Positions 7,856 through 13,570 of a stretch of DNA of 13,570 nt are shown piece after piece. The first letter of the stretch is position 1. Each line of letters opens with the position of its first letter. Below the pieces are notes generated by a model, which was given only the letters and a program-made list of their open reading frames with translations, was not told where the DNA came from and ran no database searches. Source of the DNA: an uncultured Acidaminococcus sp. (GTDB lineage: Bacteria > Bacillota_C > Negativicutes > Acidaminococcales > Acidaminococcaceae); the NCBI GenBank assembly GCA_900314165.1, contig OMUE01000041.1, positions 1 through 13,570 on the forward strand. The letters are read 5' to 3'. A program made the position numbers and the translations under genes.

Positions 7856-9169
7856 CTACACATAAAATTCATGCCGAATATCAGCCCCGGCAGCATAACG
7901 GTAATTATCCAAAACCAATCCTACCATATCGTTCACAATGGCATCAAAAGTCAAAGGAATCTTATGGTTGCGCAATTTATAATACTGTAGAGGCAGATAC
8001 TGGTGAACCAGGAAAAGAGGGATCTCAGTACCATCAAATAATTTCTTTAAACGCCCGATTTCCTGATTTACCTCCGGTACATCCAGATAATACCGACAGC
8101 GATCAGAAAAACTGTATTTCTGGTAGACAACAAGAGGATGGCTATTGTGATAATGTGTCAGCCAGTTGTGATTATCCACATCCATTGCTTCCAGGAGTTT
8201 TGTTGTAAGCCCCTGATATCCCTGCAGAGCATGCAATATATTCTCCATACCTGTCAGAGCTTCTCGATAAGCAAATGTCAAAGCAGGCCCTACTTTCAAG
8301 ACAAATACCCCATTCTGTGCCATTTCTTTCAATTTTTCTGGAGTTTGATAATCCGTAGAATGCCCTTCAAACACCATATATTGCTGTGTGCGAATAGCTG
8401 CAGCCAGTTTTTTCGCCTTGTCAGGATCAAATTCTACAACACTGTCATTATCATATTCCACACCAGGCTGAACAACAATACCCATAATATGATCAAAAGC
8501 ATCATTGATACCCTGTTTTTGGAATTCTCTTTCATAAGCCTGGATTGTTGCCATAAAAACTTCTACCTTTGTTACGCTGGCATCCTCTACTTCTTCACCG
8601 GAAGCCCCACCAGGAATAGGAACTTCACTGCCAATGATATAAACAGGATGAACAGCATCGGGCTGTCTCCGTCTTAATTCTGCAAAGGTGTCTTCACAGG
8701 CTTTAAACAGGACTGCCCCCCGCTGAGCAACTTTATCTCTCGAAAGAGGTTTATCCGCCGGATCATCCCCCAGTTTCATACTAGTATCCAAATGGATTTT
8801 CTGATAGCCAGCTGCTACAAACATTTTAACCAGTTCAACAGCTTTAGACATCGCTTCTTTCTCCGGTTTGCTACACCAAATCAACGGTCCCAGGTGATCT
8901 CCTCCTAGAAGGATTCTTTTTGCATCCATTCCCACTTTTTCCGCTAAAGAAAGGACCATGTTTTTATAATCGGCAGGTTTTCTTCCCGTATATCCTCCAA
9001 ACTGGTTGACTTGATTAGATGTAGCCTCTAGAAGAACATAATCTTGTGTATCTTTATAGTAATTTAGAATAGATTCAATGACCCGCTTGTTTCCTGTACA
9101 ATAAGAAGGTAAAGCAACAGGTGCACCATTCTTGTACAATTCCACCAATTCCTGGATACGATTTTTCAT
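7856..9169 (-). CDS. GatZ/KbaZ-family sugar-phosphate protein (class II tagatose-bisphosphate aldolase type)
   Basis: A 437-aa TIM-barrel protein strongly resembling GatZ/KbaZ. Diagnostic stretches include LLEATSNQVNQFGGYTG, LGGDHLGP, KIHLDTSM, IGSEVPIPGG, VVQPGVEYDN, EGHSTDYQTP, LKVGPALTFA, YSFSDRCRYY and QYLPLQYYKLR. In enterobacteria GatZ/KbaZ assists the catalytic GatY/KbaY subunit in tagatose-1,6-bisphosphate cleavage; some homologues are reported to be stand-alone sugar-phosphate 4-epimerases. No GatY-like gene is present here, so an independent activity such as hexulose-phosphate epimerisation is plausible but inferred. I chose ATG 9169, preceded by AAAGGAAC, over the longer open frame to 9247, which runs into the cytidylyltransferase gene. 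It lies 22 bp after that gene and 20 bp before the SDR. Confidence 0.85.
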   Translation of the reverse strand: MKNRIQELVELYKNGAPVALPSYCTGNKRVIESILNYYKDTQDYVLLEATSNQVNQFGGYTGRKPADYKNMVLSLAEKVGMDAKRILLGGDHLGPLIWCSKPEKEAMSKAVELVKMFVAAGYQKIHLDTSMKLGDDPADKPLSRDKVAQRGAVLFKACEDTFAELRRRQPDAVHPVYIIGSEVPIPGGASGEEVEDASVTKVEVFMATIQAYEREFQKQGINDAFDHIMGIVVQPGVEYDNDSVVEFDPDKAKKLAAAIRTQQYMVFEGHSTDYQTPEKLKEMAQNGVFVLKVGPALTFAYREALTGMENILHALQGYQGLTTKLLEAMDVDNHNWLTHYHNSHPLVVYQKYSFSDRCRYYLDVPEVNQEIGRLKKLFDGTEIPLFLVHQYLPLQYYKLRNHKIPLTFDAIVNDMVGLVLDNYRYAAGADIRHEFYV

Positions 9170-9191
9170 TCGGAAGTTCCTTTCTAGCACC

Positions 9192-9899
9192 TTATTTCTC
9201 TTCAAAGAAATAAGTGTTAATAATTTTTTTGAAGATATCCATATCACTGCGATAGGTGATTTTGAGATTCATATAATGTAGAGGAACAATAATCATTTTA
9301 ATACCATGTTCTAATGCCAACGCACCGGCACAAGTCATGTGATTCAATTCTTCTTTTGTCGCTTCGGAATAAATTTTATAAATCTGTCCAAAGCGAAAAC
9401 ATTCTGGTGATCCGGCAGAAACAACGTTTTCGCGAGGAATGACACCTGTCACAAAACCATCCTTGTTCTTTTCATAACAAGTGTCATACTGCAGCGCACC
9501 CAAAGTTGCAGCGCCGTAACGTTTAACTCCCTCAATGCACCCAGCCATCCCTTCTTCATCCACATAGGGATGCGTGGCATCATGAATCAGAACAACATCA
9601 TCATCTGTTGCAAAAGAAGCTGCCGCCTGTAGTCCACAAAGAACAGATTCAGAACGGGAATCGCCTCCAGCCACAACCTTTGCAACTTTATCTGCATGAA
9701 TACGATCTATCCATTCATTGACATAATCAATCCAATCATGATGAGAAACAACAATAATTTTATCGATATCCGGAACTTCATTCAGTTTACCTAGGATATA
9801 AGAAAAAATTGGTTTATTTTTTATCAGGATATACTGTTTAGGAATATCTGCCCCAAATCGTGTTCCTGAACCGCCCATCATCAATAATGCAATATTCAT
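9192..9899 (-). CDS. IspD/TarI-like cytidylyltransferase
   Basis: A 235-aa nucleotidyltransferase of the IspD/TarI group, which couples CTP to an alditol or sugar phosphate (methylerythritol 4-phosphate, ribitol 5-phosphate and similar). Seen: the CTP-binding MMGGSGTRFG at residues 7-16 and PKQY at 20-23, the GGDSRSESV segment at 78-86, HDATHPYVDE at 106-115 and the C-terminal NLKITYRSDMDIF at 211-223. Two places differ from textbook IspD: HDAxRP reads HDATHP, and the usual QTPQ-like motif reads SPEC (164-167). That argues for an atypical phosphate substrate rather than housekeeping isoprenoid synthesis. AGGAG lies 11 bases before the ATG. It is flanked by the LicD-like gene (25 bp) and the GatZ-like gene (22 bp). 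Confidence 0.85.
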   Translation of the reverse strand: MNIALLMMGGSGTRFGADIPKQYILIKNKPIFSYILGKLNEVPDIDKIIVVSHHDWIDYVNEWIDRIHADKVAKVVAGGDSRSESVLCGLQAAASFATDDDVVLIHDATHPYVDEEGMAGCIEGVKRYGAATLGALQYDTCYEKNKDGFVTGVIPRENVVSAGSPECFRFGQIYKIYSEATKEELNHMTCAGALALEHGIKMIIVPLHYMNLKITYRSDMDIFKKIINTYFFEEK

Positions 9900-9924
9900 C
9901 TAAAAATCAACTCCTATTCGTTAT

Positions 9925-10800
9925 TTAGTTTTTTTCATCAATCCAGTATGCAGTAAACCCATGATGGGAAACCTGTTTATCTTTGGGAGGGGGTGTCATA
10001 TAATCCCCATACAAATTAGTCAAATAAAGATCATAGGCACTTGTCCCCCAGAACTGTTCCCCTTCAAATTGAAACTTCTGACGCTTTTCATATTCTTTCC
10101 GTGGCATCCGCTCTTTTTCACAGCCCCAATGACAATCCACAATAGAAGCTACTTCATCAGATGTTTCAAAAGAAATTTTAGAAGCATTTTTGTTGATTAA
10201 TTTTATGATTTTATTCCTGGGGAAGCAACGAAATAAAGTAATTGCAAGATATTTAAAGCACGTTCTGAAAAATTCTTTGATTTCTCCTAAAGAATCAGCA
10301 CTGTCAATATATCTTTTACTTTTTTTGTAATTATAAGAGCTACCGGCATACAAGATGTGCAGAAATTCCTGTTCCCGGAAAAGCTTCTTTTGACTTTCTC
10401 GATTTACTGGCAATCCATCCACAGGGAAACAATCAACCAATACGCGTTGATCAGATTCAGGAATACGGAGCATATCATCTTTTAAGTAGATTCGTTTATC
10501 CATTATCTTTGCATAGGTTTGCCAATAATTTCTGTCATTTTCTATTGATTTTACAACATAATTGTCGTTAAATCCATTAAACTCGCTAACAAATCGTATA
10601 TAATCGGGACGAGGCATTTGAATATCTATATCGTCGTCCCATGGGATAAAGCCATGATGTCGTACTGCCCCCAATAAGGTTCCGCCACATAGATTATATC
10701 TTAAACCTTTTTGATCACAAAATTCAGCAATACATTTTAAAATGTCAAGTTCAGCCTTCCGCAACTCTTCAGTACTGAGTACCTTCATTTTTTTCTTCAT
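9925..10800 (-). CDS. LicD-family phosphotransferase
   Basis: A 291-aa protein with the LicD hallmark CGGTLLGAVRHHGFIPWDDDID at residues 38-59, where the Gly-Gly and the Asp cluster form a nucleotidyltransferase-fold active site. LicD proteins transfer phosphocholine or related phospho-alcohols from CDP-linked donors onto teichoic acids, lipopolysaccharide or capsule. CFPVDGLP (124-131) is a second conserved family stretch, and the C-terminal YGDYMTPPP (265-273) is also typical. It directly precedes the cytidylyltransferase, which would supply the CDP donor. AGGAG lies 13 bases before ATG 10800, a long gap; Met5 (10788) is an alternative start. There is no choline kinase or choline importer nearby, so the transferred group is probably not choline. 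Confidence 0.85.
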   Translation of the reverse strand: MKKKMKVLSTEELRKAELDILKCIAEFCDQKGLRYNLCGGTLLGAVRHHGFIPWDDDIDIQMPRPDYIRFVSEFNGFNDNYVVKSIENDRNYWQTYAKIMDKRIYLKDDMLRIPESDQRVLVDCFPVDGLPVNRESQKKLFREQEFLHILYAGSSYNYKKSKRYIDSADSLGEIKEFFRTCFKYLAITLFRCFPRNKIIKLINKNASKISFETSDEVASIVDCHWGCEKERMPRKEYEKRQKFQFEGEQFWGTSAYDLYLTNLYGDYMTPPPKDKQVSHHGFTAYWIDEKN

Positions 10801-10917
10801 ACTTATGAATCAGCTCCTAATGCACAATGAACAGTTTATTTATTTCTCTATTCCGAAGGAGGTAACACGAAAAGTCCTTATTCCTCTGGATAATGGGTTG
10901 TAGATTCCAACCAAGTT

Positions 10918-11013
10918 CTAATTATAATCAAGCTTAGCAAAGCTTTCCAGTAGCCTATCAACTTCTTTATCTCTGCCACAAGTGGCAACAATTAAACTAA
11001 AGGTTCTCTGCAT
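10918..11013 (-). pseudogene. Truncated GT2 glycosyltransferase stub
   Basis: ATG 11013 begins 9 bp after the stop of the upstream glycosyltransferase, with AAGGA at good spacing. It encodes 31 residues, starting MQRTFSLIVATCGRDKEVD and then RLLESFAKLDYN, before TAG at 10920-10918. This is the first beta-strand and helix of a GT2 enzyme (the xxLIVATxGR start) and nothing more. The remaining bases to the LicD start (10801-10917) contain no recognisable continuation in the three minus-strand frames I read, though the same frame stays open to about 10843 after the TAG. Inferred: an operon glycosyltransferase lost by deletion, leaving its translated head. A functional small peptide is unlikely but not excluded. 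Confidence 0.65.
10921..10949 (-). promoter_or_regulatory. Possible internal promoter upstream of the LicD-like gene
   Basis: On the minus strand a perfect TATAAT (10926-10921) lies 17 bases after TGGAAA (10949-10944), which matches four of six bases of a sigma-A -35 box. It would drive the LicD gene about 120 bases further on. It overlaps the dead glycosyltransferase stub, so it could be fortuitous. Confidence 0.3.
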
Positions 11014-11022
11014 CCCTGATCC

Positions 11023-11946
11023 TTACTCCCAGTAGCGTGGGTTCATACTGATTTTCTTTTTCAAGCCGATAGATAAGCATTTTTCTTTAATTCCAAGCCG
11101 ATACCCCAGAAACTTCATCCCATCCCGGACAACCATTCCCGGCAATAAAAGGGGATTATGTTGAAGGATATAGCGGACTTCAGAAACAACGAAACGCTTT
11201 CCCTCTCCCTCTGCTTTTCCGAATTTTTCTCTGATCCAGGGTTCTTCGGCGTGGAAAGCTCCTGTATCGAAATAACGCTTGAATTCCTGAAGAATTGTAT
11301 AGTTATGGGAATGATATACCTGAGCATCTGCAACATAGGCAATTTTCCAACCGGCTAAAATCATTTTAGCAGCTACTACACTATCCTCCCCCAAAATAAC
11401 ATGAGAAGGAAAGTTCCCAACTGCCTGCAACGCTTCATTTCGATAGGCAGCAAACGTATCAGAAAGGAATGCAGCTTTGATTCCCAGCTTTTTCGCATCC
11501 TTTAATTCTTTCAGCTGGCTTTTTTCCGGATAATTGAACAGCCTGGCATGTGCAGCCATAACGCTTGCATCTGGATTCGGAAGCTGTCGGCCATAAGCAC
11601 ATCCAATTTGTGCATCCTTTTCAAATAGTGCAATCAAATGAGCCAGGGCATATTCATCAGCAGGAATGGCATCCTGGGTCATGTAAATCAGAAAAGGATA
11701 TCCTTTACATTGTTCCGCAGCTTTCCGTCTGGTTCCACCATGATTGAATTCCTGGGGATTGGTCTTCTCAATATGATAAGAAAGTCCTTCCAGATCCGCT
11801 TCATAATCATTAAGAGTCGAACCAGAATCAACAATATATAGGTCAAATGCTATATCTTTCTGTTCATGCAGTTTCTGTAACAGGGCATTGAATTTGGAAT
11901 CTGGATGATAAATCGGAATGATGACGGCTACTTTTTTATCAGTCAT
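11023..11946 (-). CDS. GT2 glycosyltransferase, rhamnosyltransferase-like
   Basis: A complete 307-aa family 2 enzyme. The N-terminus VAVIIPIYHPDSKFNALLQK (residues 6-25), IVDSGS (38-43), EFNHGGTRRKAAE (66-78) and MTQDAIP (89-95) together are characteristic of the bacterial rhamnosyltransferase-like GT2 group; the FNHGGTR stretch is especially typical. LGEDSVVAAKMI near residue 190 gives the downstream acidic ED motif. Expected role: cytoplasmic transfer of a sugar, possibly rhamnose from dTDP-rhamnose, onto the lipid-linked intermediate. No dTDP-rhamnose genes are in the window. GGGGAG lies five bases before the ATG. It is the first polysaccharide gene after the 233-bp gap and may head the transcription unit; the CBASS genes upstream point the same way. 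Confidence 0.87.
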   Translation of the reverse strand: MTDKKVAVIIPIYHPDSKFNALLQKLHEQKDIAFDLYIVDSGSTLNDYEADLEGLSYHIEKTNPQEFNHGGTRRKAAEQCKGYPFLIYMTQDAIPADEYALAHLIALFEKDAQIGCAYGRQLPNPDASVMAAHARLFNYPEKSQLKELKDAKKLGIKAAFLSDTFAAYRNEALQAVGNFPSHVILGEDSVVAAKMILAGWKIAYVADAQVYHSHNYTILQEFKRYFDTGAFHAEEPWIREKFGKAEGEGKRFVVSEVRYILQHNPLLLPGMVVRDGMKFLGYRLGIKEKCLSIGLKKKISMNPRYWE

Positions 11947-11998
11947 GGTTGCTCCCCAGAGAAATTGATATAATCAGGCACGTTATAAAAAGACGATT

Positions 11999-12024
11999 CC
12001 CACCATTTCCGGAAAAATGATGGG
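11999..12024 (-). repeat. Hairpin in the leader before the first glycosyltransferase
   Basis: CCCACCATTT (11999-12008) and AAATGATGGG (12015-12024) can pair over ten positions, one of them a G-U wobble when read on the minus strand, with the 6-base loop CCGGAA. On the minus strand a run of five T (11991-11987) follows seven bases after the stem. An alternative, weaker stem can form with AATGGTG just upstream (12033-12027). It could be an imperfect terminator for the CBASS operon or an attenuator for the polysaccharide operon. The T-run is too far from the stem for a canonical terminator. Confidence 0.4.
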
Positions 12025-12046
12025 CACCATTAAGTCAGCATTGGAA

Positions 12047-12104
12047 GTTCAAAAAAATTGAACCAAAAGGTTGTAAAGACAGGCTTCAAGTTCAAAAACT
12101 TGAA
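12047..12104. repeat. Pair of inverted repeats with GTTCAA cores
   Basis: GTTCAA (12047-12052) and TTGAAC (12058-12063) flank AAAAA. TTCAAGTT (12085-12092) and AACTTGAA (12097-12104) flank CAAA. Both arms are perfect, the dyad centres are about 40 bp apart, and GTTCAAAAA recurs directly at 12047 and 12090. Such paired dyads are typical of operator sites, but no regulator gene is present here. Within the rest of the 11947-12179 gap I see no gene; a short GC-rich stem (12157-12161 with 12169-12173) lies just after the E2 stop and might aid termination. Confidence 0.45.
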
Positions 12105-12179
12105 TAGAATTATCATATCATAAATTGAGGAAGAAAGATAGGAGGGATGGGAGGAAAGGGGAAGAATACCCCTATCTGA

Positions 12180-12638
12180 TTAATGGCTATTATTTACACT
12201 GGGAGATCCATGTCCTCCACCAAGCCATTCTCCCGTTGCCAGCCATAGTTCATAATACAAAAGCCAATCTGCTACCCATGGAATTATAGTATCCGATATT
12301 AAATCTTTCCGATAATCAAATTCCCTAAAACGATACAAACAAATCTCAACCCATTTTGCTTCCACATCTTTATGAAAATAATGTGGAAAATCGGTTCGTT
12401 CGATTCCAGGGATTTCTCCATATAAAATTACTTTGGGCCTTATACTTTTAGCAGTATTAAAGATAAGTTTAATGTGATAGTTTCGGGACAATGGAGAAGG
12501 CTTAATCTCGCCCATCCAAATCATCAGATTTCGCTTCACCTCACATTTTGCTTCTGGAAACAGCTGTCGTAAATTCATCTTTTGTTTTATCAAGGAAATC
12601 GGTCGTTGACGAAAAAATATTCTTTTACTCTTTACCAT
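12180..12638 (-). CDS. CBASS type II E2-like conjugating protein
   Basis: A 152-aa protein of the bacterial E2 type found in short type II CBASS operons. Seen: WMGEIKPSPLSRNYHIKLIF (residues 41-60), the FPHYFHK segment (84-90), the candidate catalytic Cys100 in VEICLYRF, and DTIIPWVADWLLYYELWLAT (116-135) followed by GEWLGGGHG, a strongly conserved signature of this group. Known: these E2s form a thioester with the C-terminus of the cognate CD-NTase and conjugate it to targets, which controls cyclase activity. No E1, JAB peptidase or combined Cap2/Cap3 gene follows, supporting the short form. The ATG overlaps the CD-NTase stop by 14 bp, so the two are translationally coupled. The tail after GGGHG (SPSVNNSH) looks longer than usual. 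The gene is intact, but its operon appears broken upstream. Confidence 0.82.
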   Translation of the reverse strand: MVKSKRIFFRQRPISLIKQKMNLRQLFPEAKCEVKRNLMIWMGEIKPSPLSRNYHIKLIFNTAKSIRPKVILYGEIPGIERTDFPHYFHKDVEAKWVEICLYRFREFDYRKDLISDTIIPWVADWLLYYELWLATGEWLGGGHGSPSVNNSH

Positions 12639-13569
12639 AAAAAGTATGTTTCTTGACTGGAATGCTATTGGGACGTAATTCGTTAGTCAAGCCCCTTTGA
12701 AGGCCATCCATATACAGATGATTGTTATCTCTGTTCACTCTTTGATCAATGCCAATGTTTTTAAATGCTCGATTAACCGGTGCTTCACCAAGACAATCCG
12801 CATAGAGAGATTTTATGTTTTCCAATCCCAAGGTAGACAATGGAGCAGTAATTAAATCGTTCTGTGCCTTCCTAAGCCATTCGTAAAAAGCTCTTTTTCT
12901 TTCAGGATGAATTTGCCACTTATCAGCAAAATTTTCTTGCTTCATCACAGGGTTTGGAATCCAATCAACTCCGTCCACTGTGATTATAAAAGAACTCATA
13001 TTCTTTAAACATTGGCAAAGTGCTTCATAAATACTGGACTCTCCTGTATAGGCTTCGGCAGCCAGGGTAGTTATGATTATAGAAATCGGTTTATTCTCCA
13101 CATCATGTTGAAACATAATATCACGATGACGTTTCAACAACTGAACAGCCATCCTTAATGGAGTTGGAACTCGATATGTAGGAACCTCTTTGATATCAAC
13201 TTGATTCCGAATAGAAAATTCTCTTAAATTTGCTTCAAGGCTTTCTTTCATTCTTTTTTCGAACCAGATCCTATACCCGTACGGATTGCTATAACGATCT
13301 TCATATTGTTGTCTTTCATTTTTATGGGTCAAACGGATGTCTGTGGAATCTGGTTCTTCATATATTACATTCCTGGGTACACATGGCAGGATATCCATAT
13401 GGAAAGCGTCATACTGCATTTTCCAGCAACGTTTTCCTTCTCCCTCTTCTGCAATTTTTTTACGATAGATTTCATTTTCTTTCAAACGGTCTCCAACGAT
13501 ATTTTTTATTTCTTCTGTGAATGTCAACCAAAAAGTGAGCCACTTGCTCACGAATTTTTGAGCCACTCT
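12625..13569 (-). CDS. CBASS CD-NTase (cyclic oligonucleotide synthase), 5'-truncated
   Basis: The frame is open to the window edge, numbered here from codon 13566. It carries the OAS/cGAS-like nucleotidyltransferase C-terminal part: NIVGDRLKENEIYRK (22-36), the third catalytic acid Asp58 in FHMDILPCVPR (55-65), NPYGYRIWFEKRM (94-106) and the helical PTPLRMAVQLLKRHRDI stretch (134-150). Known: these enzymes make cyclic di- or trinucleotides on phage infection to trigger an effector. The GS motif and the first two catalytic Asp residues are absent. Residues before Phe16 fall inside an IS-like end (13522-13570) and do not resemble the expected DxD region, so native sequence probably stops at 13521 and the gene is likely disrupted. 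The C-terminus ends YGKE and overlaps the E2 start by 14 bp. Confidence 0.82.
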   Translation of the reverse strand, partial: RVAQKFVSKWLTFWLTFTEEIKNIVGDRLKENEIYRKKIAEEGEGKRCWKMQYDAFHMDILPCVPRNVIYEEPDSTDIRLTHKNERQQYEDRYSNPYGYRIWFEKRMKESLEANLREFSIRNQVDIKEVPTYRVPTPLRMAVQLLKRHRDIMFQHDVENKPISIIITTLAAEAYTGESSIYEALCQCLKNMSSFIITVDGVDWIPNPVMKQENFADKWQIHPERKRAFYEWLRKAQNDLITAPLSTLGLENIKSLYADCLGEAPVNRAFKNIGIDQRVNRDNNHLYMDGLQRGLTNELRPNSIPVKKHTFYGKE

Positions 13570-13570
13570 T
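13522..13570. mobile_element. Probable IS21-family-like terminal end (right edge)
   Basis: From 13522 the plus strand begins TGTCAACCAAAAAG and contains TGAGCCACT at 13536-13544 and again at 13559-13567, a 23-bp period. A perfect dyad GTGAGC/GCTCAC (13535-13540 and 13546-13551) lies between. TG-first ends with repeated inner binding sites are characteristic of IS21-family elements. The boundary coincides with the point where CD-NTase similarity stops. Inferred: an element extending beyond 13570 has inserted into the CD-NTase gene. The identification is from memory, without a database match. Confidence 0.5.

Noticed and set aside
8138..8677. 179-codon open frame on the plus strand
   Set aside because: It lies wholly opposite the GatZ-like gene, whose protein is strongly conserved. 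The plus-strand translation is Cys/His/Phe-rich with no recognisable motif, as expected for an antisense shadow.
9925..10800. Classical phosphocholine decoration (lic operon)
   Set aside because: LicD is present, but no choline kinase, choline importer or LicC-type CTP:phosphocholine enzyme is visible; the nucleotidyltransferase is IspD/TarI-like.
12147..12179. Ten-codon plus-strand frame after a GGAGG-like run
   Set aside because: Very short, purine-rich and without any recognisable product; the upstream purines are low-complexity sequence.
13529..13560. Hairpin GTGAGC/GCTCAC flanked by A- and T-runs, resembling a bidirectional intrinsic terminator
   Set aside because: It coincides with the repeated TGAGCCACT units and the TG boundary, so it is better explained as part of an IS end. 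A terminator inside a CD-NTase reading frame would also be odd.
1..13570. A composite transposon made by two flanking copies of one IS
   Set aside because: The two edge sequences share layout but not sequence (TGACCCA versus TGAGCCA, different outer bases), so they are not copies of one element.
1..13570. tRNA, rRNA or CRISPR features
   Set aside because: I saw no cloverleaf-like T-loop/CCA pattern, no rRNA motif and no regularly spaced long direct repeats with unique spacers.

Overview
The window looks like low-to-mid-GC Bacillota DNA. AGGAGG-type ribosome sites precede most genes, TTG appears as a probable start, genes are packed with 4-14 bp overlaps, and the protein families are typical of gut Bacillota. 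A diderm Negativicute or a Clostridium relative would both fit, and the sequence does not decide. Every convincing intact gene is on the minus strand, so transcription runs from high to low coordinates.

Right end (about 12180-13570): the tail of a short type II CBASS anti-phage operon. It holds a CD-NTase lacking its 5' part, then a complete E2-like conjugating protein overlapping it by 14 bp. The last ~49 bases look like the end of an IS21-family insertion sequence that has cut the CD-NTase before its first catalytic acids. The effector is not in the window. A 233-bp gap (11947-12179) with three dyads follows.

Middle (about 5833-11946): the upstream half of a surface-polysaccharide operon. 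In transcription order it has a GT2 glycosyltransferase, a 31-codon stub of a dead GT2 gene, a LicD-type transferase, an IspD/TarI-like cytidylyltransferase, a GatZ/KbaZ-family sugar-phosphate enzyme, an extended SDR, and a second GT2. The LicD, IspD-like, GatZ-like and SDR genes form a compact cassette. I infer that it makes a CDP-activated sugar or alditol phosphate and places it on the glycan, a combination I do not recognise as a described pathway.

Left half (about 1-5832): a decayed IS30-like transposase in the opposite orientation (5545-5821) interrupts the operon. Then come a third GT2, a Wzy-like polymerase, a small Wzz-like protein, a Wzx-like flippase and an acyltransferase. The stretch from about 2540 to 5412 is clearly more AT-rich than its flanks. 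The first 55 bases resemble the end of a second, different IS21-like element that has replaced the acyltransferase C-terminus.

Together the genes describe a Wzx/Wzy-dependent capsule or O-antigen-like polymer: cytoplasmic GT2 enzymes assemble the repeat unit, an acyltransferase and a LicD enzyme decorate it, Wzx flips it, Wzy polymerises it and the Wzz-like protein sets chain length. The initiating sugar-phosphate transferase and any regulatory kinase or phosphatase are outside the window. IS-like sequence at both extremities, plus the broken genes, mark this as a mobile, fast-turning accessory region. It may also mean the window is a contig that ended at repeated elements.
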